From positions 39,252,642-39,316,641 of the forward strand of contig ML677335.1 in assembly GCA_007922305.1 (NCBI GenBank): a DNA stretch of 64,000 nt. The letters are read 5' to 3'. Every line of letters starts with the position of its first letter. The stretch's first letter is position 1. Shown piece after piece: positions 34,836 to 46,560 of the stretch. This stretch comes from Dermatemys mawii. Taxonomy: Eukaryota > Chordata > Testudines > Dermatemydidae. A model generated the notes under the pieces. The model searched no databases and was not told where the DNA came from. It saw only the letters and a program-made list of their open reading frames with translations. Made by a program: the position numbers and the translations under genes.

Positions 34836-35429
34836 TTAGGTAGAGCTCTGTGTAGTTTGGATCCTTGCACCTTCCACCAACAGAAGATGGTCCAGTAAAC
34901 AATATTGTGTACAAGTAGTTATCCTCACCAATATGATGCGGAACTTCTCATTGGGATTGGAAAAACTATCCCAAGGAGTTGGGCTTTAATTTTACTCAGT
35001 GGTGACATTTGTGAATTTGTTAGAGGAGGATCCGGGGAACCTAATGGGTTGAGGTAGGGATGTAAAGAAGGCGCATTTACAAATCATGTTGAAGATAGTC
35101 CAGTGAGCATTCAGTTTAGAGGTATGTGTTTCTGCTCTAGATTGACTTCAGAACAGTTCTCGTGGTCACTAGTTCTTCCATTTTTGTTGTGATAGTACTA
35201 AATTGTTACCTGAAATATTTAGATTGAAAAACTAGCTATATATTAATAAACATGCAGTAGATAATGAAATTGCATGAACAGCTAGACGTTCAGTAATAAC
35301 AGGAACGTGGCTGAGCAAGGTGTTGTAGAAACATAGGCCGTGTTCCAGGAAGTTCCTTCCACATGCATAACTCAAAGTGTAAGTTATCCCACTGTAGTGA
35401 AGTCAGACGTGTATTTAGGTACCTTTCTC

Positions 35430-35500
35430 TTTCTGGGCCACAGAGTAGAAGGCAATCCCTGCCTCAGAGGGTTCACAGTCTAATGAAATTAGTTGACTGG
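35430..35500 (-). repeat. L2/CORE-SINE-type tail, inverted
   Basis: GGGCCACAGAGTAGAAGGCAA, TCCCTGCCTCAGAGGGTTCA and CAGTCTAATGAAATTAG resemble the inverted form of the tail at 16432 ('gacagtccctgccccaaagagcttacaatctaa'). Confidence 0.4.
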
Positions 35501-35509
35501 TTTATTGCC

Positions 35510-35745
35510 TGAGGACTTCAGCCGGGGGTAGTGGTGCTCAGGTTACAGACCCACTTCCTGGAGCTGAAGCCCTTGGTTTTGGCTTTGGTCCCCCTGCCCA
35601 GGGCACTGGAGTTTGGGCTTTGGTCTTCCCCCACTCAGGGTGGCAGGGCTCAGGTGGGCTCAGGCTTCAGTCCCCACTCCTGGGGTCATGTAGTAATTTT
35701 TTGTTTTCAGAAGAGGGTCCACAATGCAATGAAATTTGAGAATTT
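35510..35745. repeat. hAT element fragment, right part
   Basis: GGGGTCATGTAGTAATTTTT, TCAGAAGAGGGTCCACAATG and TGAAATTTGAGAATTTCTGG match a common hAT right end in which 'gtttgagaacccctg' is the terminal repeat. The upstream 180 bases are GC-rich with CAGGGC/GGGCTT words. The left end is missing. Confidence 0.5.
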
Positions 35746-35891
35746 CTGGTCTAGAATAGGAACAGTGGAATAGTAGCCTTTGTACTACAGGCAAACCATG
35801 GAGAACTTCTAAGAGTTTATAAAGTAAAATTATGGGACAGCAGAGATACTGCCAAACTGAGTTCTTACACAACTATCTTTGGTATCTAGAT

Positions 35892-36179
35892 TAGGGGTTC
35901 TCAAACTTCCTAAGTTTGAGACCCCTTTAGCTGTTCAGCTAGTGCTGCAGCCCAGAGGTCTGTCTGCCGAAATGCCACCGAACTGAACACTTCTGGTATC
36001 AGCATTTTGGTGGAACCGCAGTGCTTTCCTATACATTCCGAAAGTGGAAGTGTTCCACTCAGTGGCTTTTTGGCGGATGCTGTCCAGCGTTCTGAGCATC
36101 CTCCGAAAAGCTGTAGAATGGAACTGGAGCTTGCGACCCCCTGGGAATCACCCCTCATCCCCCAGTTTGAGAGCCCCTG
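35892..36179. mobile_element. hAT-type MITE with perfect 8-bp TSD
   Basis: ATCTAGAT flanks it exactly on both sides (35884-35891 and 36180-36187). The ends TAGGGGTTCTCAAACT and AGTTTGAGAGCCCCTG are inverted repeats. The 288-base body holds GCCGAAATGCCACCGAA and CATTTTGGTGGAACCGC. It has no coding capacity. Confidence 0.9.
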
Positions 36180-36506
36180 ATCTAGATTGTTCAGTGCCTT
36201 GAAATCAATAGGAGTTGGGGTGTACCTGATAGAATAATGTGATTCTAAAACTCCAACCTAAAAGTATCAGAGAGAGACAACACAAGTGGCTCTTGTAGAG
36301 CCAAACACATCTGCCTTTTATTATCTCTGCTTAGCAAAACCTTACAGTGCATTGGATTTCTTCTTACACTTTTTTTAAATTAATAGTTTATCTTGTGGTA
36401 GGCACAGGCTTTCTTACTGAACACCAAAAGGATCTGTTCTTTGTCTAAGCATGTATTATTCTGCTCCCAACTATTTCTTATGTTGTGTTGGGTAAGTCAT
36501 CTAAAT

Positions 36507-37102
36507 CAGTGGTTTTCAACTGTTTTTCTGGTGGCCCAGTTGAAAAAAATTGTTGATACCTGCAACCCAACGGAGCTGGGGATGTGGATGTGAGGTGTGG
36601 GACGGGGCTGAAGGCTGGGGCGGGGGTTGGGGCGTGGGCTTATCTGGGGCGGCTCCCTGTCAGTGGCACAGTGGGGATGCTAAGGCAGGCATCCTGCCTG
36701 TCCTGGCACTGTGGACTGCGCTGCACCCTGGAAGCTGCCAGCAGCAGGTCTGGCTCCTAGGCAGAGGCACACAAGCAGCTCTGCATAGTTCTTGCCTGCA
36801 GGCACCGCCCCTCGAGCTCCCATTGGCTGCTTCCTGGTCAATGGGAGTGCAGAGATGGTGCACAGGGAGGGGCAGAGCATGAAGCCCCATGGCCCCCCGC
36901 CTAAGAGCTGTACCAGCTGCAGGCCACTTCTGGGGCACAGCACAATGTCGGAACAGGTAGGGATTAGCCTGCCTTAGCCAGGCAGCACCACAAAGGGGTT
37001 TTTAATGGCCCAGTTGGTAGTGCTGACCAGATTCACCATGACCCACTGCCTTACATTCTACGACCCAGTACTGGATCATGACCCACAGTTTGAAAACCAC
37101 TG
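36507..37102. mobile_element. hAT-type element, Charlie-like ends
   Basis: The ends CAGTGGTTTTCAACTG and CAGTTTGAAAACCACTG are inverted repeats. The flanks ATCTAAAT and ACCTAAGC match at five of eight positions. The 596-base interior is GC-rich with GGGGCTGAAGGCTGGGG. The near-terminal text CATGACCCACAGTTTGAAAA is typical of this group. The small frames in both strands (36550-36980) are compositional. Confidence 0.75.
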
Positions 37103-37294
37103 ACCTAAGCCAACATTTTCAAATTGCCATTGATTTTGGTTACCTGAGTGTTTCTGTGCCTTGTCTGAGAGATGTTTGGCATAATTTTCAGAAGTGCTGA
37201 GAGTCTGTTGATTCATTTGAAATTATGTGTTGTTAGCTCTTCTGAAAATTGGAACTACAGTGTGTCAATTAATTTACCCAAAATCAGTAGCATT

Positions 37295-37355
37295 TTTGAA
37301 TTTTTTATGCCTCAGGTTGCCTATTCTTAAAATGGAGATAACTACCTACCTTGGT
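37295..37355 (+). repeat. MIR-like fragment
   Basis: TGCCTCAGGTTGCCTATTCTTAAAATGGAGATAAC is close to the MIR body 'tgcctcagtttcctcatctgtaaaatggggataa' and continues into TACCTACCTT. The ends are eroded. Confidence 0.5.
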
Positions 37356-38881
37356 AGTGTGTGTTGTGAGCCACAGATGAAAGCAGGTGTGATTATAATA
37401 AACACACATTTCAACAAGGCTTCACTTTAAAATCCTTCATCTGTATGTTTTTGTTTTGTTTTGTTTTTAAAATTATACCGCAGGCAAATTTAGTTTTTGT
37501 TTTTCTTGTGGAAAACTGCATTAGAAAATTACAGAATTTACAAATCTCAACATAGATCTAGATTATAACTTTTGATCTGTGACCTGCATCTGAGATTAGA
37601 ATCTGACAGTTATCTGGCAGAGCTAAAATTGCAACTTAATTTAATGCCAGGATGTTTTGAAACAAAATACTTCAAATTAACAAGTCTTGGCTGGAAGTTA
37701 ACGTCTTCTTACAGTGACCTGATCCATGGATGTTTATAGCTGTCTGAGGGAATGTGAACCATCAGTCACCGCTGAAATTTAAAAAACAGCAACAGTAATT
37801 TAACCACATAAACCTCATGTGTGACAACCCATTCGGGAGTCTGTCGTGTAATTCAGCTTGATAAATGTGTGGTTAACTCGTTTTAGAAAATAATATTTAA
37901 AATGTAATGCAAGATGCTATCTTCTGATTTTGATTTTTATTTTTAAAAAAGGCATATTTCAAATGTACTGGATGGATCTGTTGTGATTTATTAAGAGGTA
38001 TTGAATTGTTTTGTTACTCAGTACAGGTATTACTTTCCAGTTTCTTTGTGAATGTCAAGGCTGTTTTATAATGTTTAATGTCTTCATGGATTTTTGTACC
38101 ATCTTGGTTCACAGAGTTTGGGCATGGATTCTGGCAGCTGATTTAGTGAAGCTTGAGAAACTGTCTCAAAATGTCTCAAGCTTTCCAAGTATTATTTTGG
38201 TCTTATCCTGGATCATCAGTGGTGGCAAATTTAGTTAACTAAAGGTCAAGTTATTTTAAAGAGAGAGTCAATTGTAATACTTTGCAAAACAGTGAATGTA
38301 TATAGTTAGGTTAAGTGTGTGTGTGTTGGGAGAAGCAGGGCGGAATTCTGGAGCAGCTGCACTGTTATTGTTCCCAGTGTAGACTAGCAAACCTGCTACA
38401 TGCACTGATGGTTCTTAGTCCAGTTTCATCCTTGCAATAAGCTCCACCATTGTCAGTAACAGCTTTGCCCATAGTAGGGATTTGCAACACTGCGGCCACA
38501 CCAGCAGCTGGCAACCAGTGTCTGTAATTGAGACAAATATCCTGTGTAGAGATAAGCCTCTCTGCTGCTTATTTCCCATAAAATGTCATGCACTTCTAGC
38601 ACCTTGATTTATTGGTGACTCTGACAGGTATTTAAGGGACTCACTCTTGCAAACCAGTTTATGTTGTCAGATCCCTGCACCCAGTCACACTCTGAGTGAA
38701 TTCACTGGAGCCTCATGAGCCAGCATGCAGAACTGCAGCTTGGGTGTTTTGAAAAAAACCCAAAAATCTTATGCATGGTTTTTATCCATTTAGTCTGGCT
38801 AATTATAATGAAAATATATTATTTGTTCAAGTCTTGAGAAATTGTCTGACAATCTAATCAAAATGTTTATGTTCTTATCAG

Positions 38882-39047
38882 GTACAACAGGCAAAACGTC
38901 ATCCCCACCACCTGTCTTAGACACAAGGCAGATGAATGAGAAACTAGAGACTATTTTATTTCAGCTCCGCCAGGTTACACGTGAGAGGGATGAGTTACGC
39001 AAGCGCCTTGCACTTTCATCTCCTGGATCAACCTTCGATGACTGCAG
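38882..39047 (+). CDS. DLG5: DLG5 coding exon, start of coiled coil
   Basis: This 166-base exon lies between TTATCAG and the donor GTAAAA. Its first two bases complete the Gly begun in the exon at 12325, and it ends with two bases of an Arg codon (phase 2). It encodes a short Pro/Ser linker (TTGKTSSPPP) and then a highly charged helix with QMNEKLETI and RQVTRERDELRKRL, where heptad-like spacing begins. In vertebrate DLG5 this is the entry to the N-terminal coiled-coil (Takusan-like) region that follows the CARD. The open frame extends upstream to an ATG at 38842, but that part is intron and the ATG is not a real start. Confidence 0.95.
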
Positions 39048-40727
39048 GTAAAAAATAATTATATTTGAATACATGTCTTTGAGGGTTGTTGTATGTATTT
39101 TGGTTTTCATGAGTTATGTGGACTGCCACTCACAGCTAAAGCAGTTAGCACGTACATTGCAAAATACCATTCCCAGAACGTATACACCTGGCACTAATGT
39201 TCGTTGCTGACTCGTGGATGATTAAAAGAGAGAGGTTTGTAGTTCCTGGGTGTTACCTCAACAAAAGATAGATGTCATGTGTCTGTAGTAGGGCTGTAGG
39301 TTCAAATGAGGATTAGCAGGACTCCGGTCTGTGGAAATTGATTTGTCATTGGGTATGAGTCCATTCTCTGCAGACCAAGTCTTCTCTTACCACTTACCTT
39401 TTCGGGAGTTAGGGGGAGAGGCTGAGACCTAACACAGGGTCCTATGTCTTCTGGGGAACAGTGTTCTCCTGACTTCTTCCTGGGATCCTCAGGGGAAACT
39501 GGGTAACCACATGTAGGATTAAGAGCCACCTATTACTGCAGATTGCTTCTGAGCTAATGATTAGAAAGAGAGGGGTGAACAGCTCCTCCACTTCGAGCTC
39601 TGGTGTGAGAGTATCTAAAATACTTGCAAAACCCACTTCCCCACAGTGAGTGGGCTTCTTAGGGCTGGAAAGTCACTGGCTCCTTCCTTGGAGAAAAGGG
39701 ATGAAGAAGTCATAGCTAGTGTTGTTGGGGAGGGGAAAGGCAATGGGCAGAGTGGATAGAGCTGGTTCTGTTTACAAAACAAAGGAGAGGAAGCCAAGGA
39801 CCAGAGCAAGCTCCAAACCACTTCTCTTTGGGAGTAGGAGAGGACGCCAGCAGCTTTCTGTGTGAGAGCAGGGCAAATGGACTAGCAGCAGCAATAGAGC
39901 CCTGCATAGAGATATGGCCCAGCATGAAATGTCTTGTAGAAAAAGGGAGCTCCCCAGGACTAGTTTATGGGGATGCAGCATATACTGATTGTGGGGACTG
40001 CACACTATTAATGTGCAACTCTCCATCGAGCAATGCTGGGCACCCACAAATTTAAATAATTAGTGCCGCCCTCAATAAACTAAGCCTGGGCAACACCAGT
40101 ATTCATTGTTTTAATTTGAAGAGAGGGCTGCCTAGCAATCCGTTGTTAGATGGGAAGAATTAATTCAGAGTGTGGGGTCTCCAAGGGAGGTGTGTGGAGA
40201 TCAGAAAAGGTTGGTTTATTTTGGAGGAGTGAGGATGTGATCCTACAGAAACATCAGTTTGAGGGGCTATGCTAATACAGATGTTTTCCACCAATGCTAG
40301 TAGACTCAGTCCTTGGCACAGTACTTGTCAGGGAAAGATGTTGAGCCCTGGAGTGTATTAGTCCCATGGCCACTGGATGCTGACATGTATTTGCAAAACA
40401 GACTTCCTGGGAGGCCTGAGGCAAATCTTAGTCTGCACCTCAGTTTCTCCATCTGTCAGTGTTAGTGCCTATTGTTATGGGTCTCTACTAACCTGAGTAT
40501 TAGAAGCAAGACTGTTGACTATGAACTTTCAGTTCTTCTGAACGTAGTCACAATTTGAACCAGTGGACGGAGTTGAAAGGCTGTATTTGCCATTATCAAT
40601 CCCTGAGCCAGCCATTCTATGTACCTCACAGGGGTACTGTGAGACTACTTAATAAGTATTAAATCCTTTGAACTTCTGTCACATATTCTCTCAAAGGATC
40701 TCCAAAGCCTTTTTGTGTATCAGTTGG

Positions 40728-40825
40728 CCAAATCCTCAAGTGAAGTTTTCACTTAGTCCTTACTTAGGCAGAACTCCCATTTGAAGCAGACAGAGTTTGC
40801 CCAACTTAAGGATTTGACTGCCTAA
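40728..40825. repeat. Palindromic MITE-like repeat
   Basis: TTGGCCAAATCCTCAAGTG at the left and CTTAAGGATTTGAC at the right form imperfect inverted arms. The centre has GGCAGAACTCCCATTTGAAGC, resembling the 'actcccattgacttcaatgggagt' core of this repeat group. Confidence 0.45.
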
Positions 40826-41147
40826 CTATTTTATAACAATAATTTCTTGTAATATAAGTCAGGATATTATTATAAGGTTCTGTTGGGATTTTAGAGTGCC
40901 AAGTGTTTTTTCTTTTTTTGAACATGAGATCAATCCACTGCTATAGCTGCAGGAAATGTATGTAATGGAAAATATATTTATAAGCTTTTTATAGTCTTCA
41001 GAACAACTTTTTAAAAATTAATATTGTGGTTGACCAATGTTTAAACAGCTTATATTAAAGAGGGATAGGTACTAGCTTCCAAACAATGAAAGGGATTTCA
41101 GAAATAGGAAATGAATAGATTGAGTTGACTTCACTTTCATTATTTTT

Positions 41148-41166
41148 AAAAAAAAAAAAAAAAAAA
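41148..41166. repeat. A(19) homopolymer
   Basis: A run of 19 A bases 27 bases before the TA-flanked element at 41194. Confidence 0.95.
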
Positions 41167-41193
41167 TCTCCTTGATAATACTCTTTCATATTA

Positions 41194-41814
41194 CAGTAAC
41201 TCCTCACTTAGTCGTCCCAGTTAATGTTGTTTCATTGTTATGTTGCTGATCAATTGGGGAACATGCTTATTTAAAATTGTGCAATGCTCCACTGTCATGT
41301 TTGGCTGTCTACTTTCTCCATAGCTGGCAGCCTCCCTACGCCTCCCCAACCCCAACGCCGCGCCGGCTCCCCCTCCCTTCCCCTGCCTCCTGAACACCTC
41401 AAACCCAACTGATTGCCCCAGGCAGGAGGAAGGGGGGAGCCTATGCCCCAAGCCCTCGTTCCTTGCCTTTCCCTCCTGCTTCCTAAACGATTGCCCCAGG
41501 CAAGGGGGAGGAACAAGGACTCGGAGTGCGGGTTCCCCCCTCCCTCCCCTGCCTCCTGCCCATGGCAGTCAGCTGTCTTGCAGCGTTCAGAAGGCAGGGG
41601 AGGAGTGAGAACACGGTGCGCAAAGTAAAGGGGAAGGAGGTGGGGGGAAGATATGTAATGCCTTTTGTCTGGCCAAAAAAACCCACAATTCCCTGGAACC
41701 TAGCCCCCTGTATTTACATTCATTCTTATGGGTAAATTGGTTTTGCTTAACATTATTTCATTTAAAGTTGCATTTTTCAGGAACATAACTAAAACGTTAA
41801 GTGAGGCGTTACTA
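41194..41814. mobile_element. TA-flanked pogo/Tigger-type element, 621 bp
   Basis: The left end CAGTAACTCCTCACTTAG and right end TTAAGTGAGGCGTTACTA are inverted repeats flanked by TA (41192-41193, 41815-41816). Subterminal text TTAATGTTGTTTCATTGTTA and AACATTATTTCATTTAAAG is also partly inverted. The middle 350 bases are GC-rich and unlike the ends. There is no transposase frame. Confidence 0.85.
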
Positions 41815-41900
41815 TACTTGGTTTCTATTTTGCAGTCCTTTCCCATGCAAAACTCCCATTGACCTCTGTAGGACCATAGGGTTGGCCCAGGTGTTGTAAG

Positions 41901-42265
41901 TAGAGCTATGTGAATATTCCCACCCCAGCTTCGGTGGTCAAACCAAAAAAAGAAAGTAAATATTATAATATTTTGTTTGACCTGGAAGCACACATTTTGT
42001 TTAGGGTTTTTTTGGGTGGTTTTTTTTTTTCCATTTTATTAAAAAATTTGAAGTACAATTCGTATGAAAAGTTAAAACATTTTGTTTTGAAAATGTTGAA
42101 ACAAAACGTTTTATTTTACAGATTTATTTTTTTTTTATTTTTTTTTTTTTTATTATTTTTTTTTTTTTGGACAAACTGGTCAAATTCTGTAAATGTTTTG
42201 GTCAACCCAAATCTGTATTTGTTTGGTGCAAAAATGTTCGGTCCTTAAATTTTCCCCCAGCTCTA
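41901..42265. mobile_element. hAT-type MITE with 8-bp TSD
   Basis: It starts TAGAGCTATGTGAATATT and ends AAATTTTCCCCCAGCTCTA, which are inverted. The flanks GTTGTAAG (41893-41900) and AATGTAAG (42266-42273) agree at six of eight positions. Many TTTTGTTT and AAACAAAA words pair across the centre. A T-rich run (42123-42168) lies inside. Confidence 0.65.
42123..42168. repeat. T-rich low-complexity run
   Basis: Nearly pure T with a few A interruptions over 46 bases, inside the MITE at 41901. Confidence 0.9.
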
Positions 42266-42651
42266 AATGTAAGCTTTTTTTGTTAGCTTTTATTATACCG
42301 AAAGGCTTGTGCTTTTCCCTCTGTTTGTGGGTGTAGACAGGTAGTACTGACCAACTGAGATACTGGCGTGTCATGATGGGGGCGTGGCAGGGGGTTGTTA
42401 AAACACTTCTTTAGGAGTGGAGTATGCTGGGAAAGGGGAGTGGTTGCTTCAACAGTAGGGTGCGCACTGCCATGCCAGTGAGTGCTAGCTGAACTGAGTT
42501 CCGAGTTGTGTCATATTTAGCTCCGAAAAGAGCAAAAACAATGCCCTGTGATGTGCCAAGTCTGTCTGACACTTGGCATCCTGCTGGATGAAAGCTAAAG
42601 TAACACATCCCAGTAACTGTGTGTGCATGTACACAGGTTGTGCAGCATGTA

Positions 42652-42956
42652 GAGTAGACTCTCAATTATCCAGGATGATAGGGTAAAAATCCTGCTTAAT
42701 AAAATCCCAGATAATCACTATCCATAGGAAATATTGGGTTGTGGCGGGGAAGAGGGGAGTTGGTTCACCAACCACCCTGCGCTGCAGGAAGCGGGTGTTG
42801 GTTCACTGGCTGCCCTGCGCCCTGGTGGGTTTTTTTGGTGTTTGGGACAGTAACAAAGCCAGAGCCGGCCCTGCGAGTTACGCATAATTGTTGTTTTGAC
42901 ATCCTGGTTAATCCACAACCTGATTATCCAGGATCAGGTTAATCTAGAGTCTATTG
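42652..42956. mobile_element. TA-flanked pogo/Tigger-type MITE, 305 bp
   Basis: The left end GAGTAGACTCTCAATTATCC and right end TCTAGAGTCTATTG are imperfect inverted repeats between TA dinucleotides (42650-42651, 42957-42958). Inner ATTATCCAGGAT words occur near both ends in inverted arrangement (42675 and 42922). Confidence 0.75.
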
Positions 42957-43317
42957 TATATGGTGGTGTGGCCAGTATTTGGCTAGAGTTTATGCATTGA
43001 AGGAGTACCTTACGTGCTTAAAGGTACTACTTTAGATGCCCTTATTTATATTTTTTCCTTAAAGAATTTGAAACACAAAAATGAAAGCTGCATTTGAGAG
43101 CTGACAATACATTGTGTGTAGTTTGTAACAATTACTGCACATACAGGCGAGATAGTAATTGTAAACATTGTCAAACTGCTGGGAGATATTGCCATCAATA
43201 GAGGCATATATTGGTCTTAGTTTGTATTTCGTTGATAGTGTGACCAGATCCCAATCTTACCATGGTGTATACCACAGACAATTCAGTTGGAGTCCAGAGA
43301 GTTTCAGTGGGGTTATT

Positions 43318-43726
43318 TAGTGGAATCTCAGAGTTACGAACACCTCCGGAATTAAGGCTGTTTGTAACTCTGAAATGTTTGTAACTCTAAATAGAACATT
43401 ATGGCTGTTCTTTCTAAAGTTTACAGTGGTTTAATACATCAGTTTAATACAGCTTTGAAACTTGTGCAGAAGAAAAATGCTGCTTTTAACCATCTTAATT
43501 TAAATGAAACAATCACAGAAACAGTTTCTTACCTTGTCAAATCTTTTTTTTAAACTTCCCCGCTTTTTTTAGTATTTTACTTTTAACACGGTATTTGCTT
43601 CTCTTCTCCCTTCTCTCTTCTTCTCCCCCGCATCCCCTCAGTCTCTGCTGCTGCCTGATTGTGTACTTCTGGTTCAGAATGAGGTGTGTGGTTGACTGAT
43701 CAATTCGTAACGCTGAAGTTCTATTG
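43318..43726. mobile_element. TA-flanked pogo/Tigger-type element, 409 bp
   Basis: The left end TAGTGGAATCTCAGAGTTACG and right end CGTAACGCTGAAGTTCTATTG (each a few bases over the minimal repeat) are inverted. TA follows the right end at 43727. The interior repeats GTTTGTAACTCTGAAATG and GTTTGTAACTCTAAATAG. I recognise the text as a high-copy turtle Tigger-type repeat. It has no coding capacity. Confidence 0.8.
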
Positions 43727-46128
43727 TATATGAGTGAAAGCAGGATTTGACCCATAATTCTTACACTTTGGATTTATAGAATTGCCTATTATTTGAAACT
43801 ATGACATTTCTTTAAAATATAACCAATATCTCTTTGATTAAAATAATCTCCCTGCTCTGGGGAACATAGTTCTGCAACTTGAGAGCAAAGTAAAATTGCC
43901 CAGATCTGAACTCTGATCTGACTGATGTATAGTTTTAAAAGAATGTGTATTGCTCTAGCAGTTTGGTCTTTGATTTTTTAATATGCAATGTAATTTCATC
44001 TGCATTTCCACATTGCCTTCAGTTGGTCAGGTGCAAACCTCTGTACTGGCAATTGAGAACCTTCTGTTTAACATCTGGACTAGCTATCTAGGATACAAGT
44101 ACCAGCATCGTTGTCATTAGCGCCACCTTTAGGTAGGTAGGTTAGATTGTGTACACCTGCAGTATTTCTGTGTTTATTTCCAGCTGAAACTTCTAAGGTA
44201 ACGATGCTACATATTAACTTTAGTGGAGTTTGAGAGATTGGACGTTCTTTCTTCACTTTACAGTAAAGCAAATGTTTGTTTGCCTTTGAGACAGGCTTAT
44301 CAGTTGCCTTTTTTGTTGAATTTCTCACACTGAAATATTTTGCCAAATGTTCATTTCTGATTACAAGTGTAATATAACCATGTGTTAATTGGACTTAATA
44401 AGCATAGTGTATTCACTGGGATTTAAACTGTGCTTCAGTTAACATCATTTTAATTACTCTGTTGGACAGATGGTGTCTGCTTTCAGTAATGTCACCCTAA
44501 AGCCTCATTTAAGTCATACTTGGGTTCTGAATGCTTCTGACTTATTTTTGGTAACTTGGATTAACATTTTTGAAAAGGAAACACTCTTTAACAGTTGATA
44601 ATGCTGATAACTCATAAAGGGCTATTTTGCTGCTTGGCATTCTTGATGGGAGAACATGTACAAATAGTGTTCATGAAAGTCTGACTTTGTTATTGGAAGT
44701 TCATCTGTAATGTGAAGTTCAGTTTTAAATGCTGTTCTGATTTGTCAGGCAAGACAGTTGTTCCCAAGGCCAGTTTGATGTTGGGATGCGGGGAGTTAGA
44801 TGCTGAGACGCAATCGCTCACTTTGAGTTCTTCAGTCAAAATATAGCTTTATTCCTTAAATAAAATAAAAAGACAAGTTAGTATTGCTCACATACTCCTT
44901 GTTAGTCTGTGAATCTTATTTTTACTATTCTCACCACTGTAGCTGTGCAAAGGCCACTTTAATTCTTCCTCATCAATTGAACTGCCGGCTAGATTTCAGT
45001 TCCAGAATCCTTACTGCTGTTTATGTCTGAAGCAGAAAAAATCCTGATTACTTTTCAGGCTGAGCTTGCAGTGCTGGCATATGTGGGGGGAGAGTGGTGG
45101 AATGTGCTCTAAACTGGCAACTGAGCCAATTTGATAGGAGACTAAACAGATTCAAAAGAAAGCAGTGAGTTTCACTCAGCTCATTTCATTGCATACTAGT
45201 TAGTTTGATTTTTAGAGGACCCAGGAGACAGGTCATGTGAATATCAAATGTTTCATTGTGAAACCAGGAAATGCAGTCTTGGGAAAACATTGTGGCTGTA
45301 CAGAGACAGCAAAGAGTTTAATTTAGAGTTCCTACAGAAGTTTAATGAGCCAAAAACGCATTAGGACAAAATACTACTAGTTTGGTTTGTTACTAACACT
45401 AAAATTAGTAGAGTTGCACACAGCTAGAGGGTTTCCTAACGAAAATTTCCCATCGCCCCTTAGCTCAGTAAATGAGTTGTCAGAGTGGCCATGATAAATG
45501 AGTCAAATTGCCAGCCAAGGTAGATGATTTTAGTTGTTGTGTTTTATCCAGTCATGCTGATAAAATTTTAAATTCGTCTCTGAAGTAATTTAAGTGATTT
45601 AGAGTGGCTTGTAATTTGCACATCTCATTAAAGGATATTTAGTGCTGTGTTTTCTTAAAAATGATCATGAATATTTTATGTGACTAAAATAAAACTCCTG
45701 GAGTATTTAGTAGAAGCATGTCTGATGTATACAGTTAAATTTGAATCTTTGACATCTTTATATCCTTCATTTGTAATAGCTTAAAATAGGAATATAACAC
45801 TTCAACAGATTTTGAATTTAGCAGCATGAGTTAAGTGGATAAATTATGCCGTCACAGATGCATGCATTTGTTACCCATTTGAAATTCATTGAGGAAATCA
45901 GGGCGGGCAGACTAACCCAGGAAAGCAGAGTCAACTGTGACTGAATGAATTATATAGCAGGAAAGTTTTATTCTGAAAACTAATGCTGTTGTCCCTGAGA
46001 GAAGTGTCTGGGCTGTTAATGAGTTTGAGTTCTTGTTAAAGAAAATAATCTCTTTAAAATAGTTACATCTCTTTACTCTGTGTGAATGTGTGTGTATATA
46101 CACTCTTTTTTTAGATGGGAAAGATTGT

Positions 46129-46560
46129 GTAGTGGTTAGGGTGCCTGTCTGAGACTCCACAGAGCCAGGTTCAGGTCCCTGTTCTGCCACAGAGCCTGTG
46201 CGACTTTGGGCAAGTCACTTGGCCCTGGTCTACACTACGAGCTTACGTTCGTATAACTACGTTGTTATGGGGTGTGGAAAATGCACACCCCCTGAGCTAT
46301 GCAGTTATATCGACTGAACTCCCAGTGTAGATATCACTACAGTGTCGATAGAAGGGCTTCTCCTAACATCATAGTTACCGCTTCTTGGGGAGCTGTAGCT
46401 GCGCTTCTGCAGCACTGTAAGTGTACACAAGCCATTGGTATCTCTGTGCTTCCATTTCCTATCTGTAAAACCGGGATAAGTAGTTCTACCTCACAGGGGT
46501 GTTGAGGATAAATAAATTTGACTGAGAGGTGTTTAAATATTATGGTAACAGTGGCATTAT
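46129..46560 (+). repeat. tRNA-headed CORE-SINE (MIR-like) split by a MITE
   Basis: The head has an RNA polymerase III A-box-like TAGTGGTTAGGGTGC (46130-46144) and a B-box-like GGTTCAGGTCC (46168-46178). The MIR body follows: GACTTTGGGCAAGTCACTT. It is cut at 46222 by an inserted MITE and resumes at 46435 with GGTATCTCTGTGCTTCCATT, ATCTGTAAAACCGGGATAA and CCTCACAGGGGTGTTGAGG. This is a SINE, not a functional tRNA gene: acceptor and anticodon stems do not form. Confidence 0.8.
46222..46434. mobile_element. Harbinger-type MITE inserted in the SINE
   Basis: TTG is repeated on both sides (46219-46221 and 46435-46437), a 3-bp target duplication. The left end GCCCTGGTCTACACT and right end AGTGTACACAAGCCA are inverted with mismatches. 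The interior contains CGTTCGTATAACTACG and ATATCGACTGAACTCCC. The SINE body is continuous when the element is removed. Confidence 0.75.

Larger units (their letters stand above)
12394..38881 (+). other. DLG5: DLG5 intron, 26.5 kb
   Basis: The donor is GTGAGT at 12394; the acceptor TTATCAG ends at 38881. Besides the repeats listed separately, the stretches 12394-15450, 15490-16430, 16550-17630, 18660-19075, 19450-20960, 22360-23420, 24550-28150, 28330-29110, 29255-30470, 30550-31750, 32215-32880, 34440-34730, 34840-35430 and 37360-38880 show no feature I can name beyond short homopolymers and small open frames without protein character. 25450-26950 is rich in pyrimidines (CTCC words) on the + strand, without clear repeat structure. 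Confidence 0.7.

Noticed and set aside
36550..36977. Several frames on both strands near 36.6-37.0 kb
   Set aside because: They lie inside a 596-base hAT element with inverted ends; no transposase motif.
38842..39051. Open frame of 69 codons starting at ATG 38842
   Set aside because: Only the part from 38882 is DLG5 coding sequence; the start lies in the intron before the TTATCAG acceptor.
46129..46200. tRNA gene candidate with A- and B-box-like words
   Set aside because: It is followed by a MIR body and lacks tRNA stems, so it is the head of a SINE.
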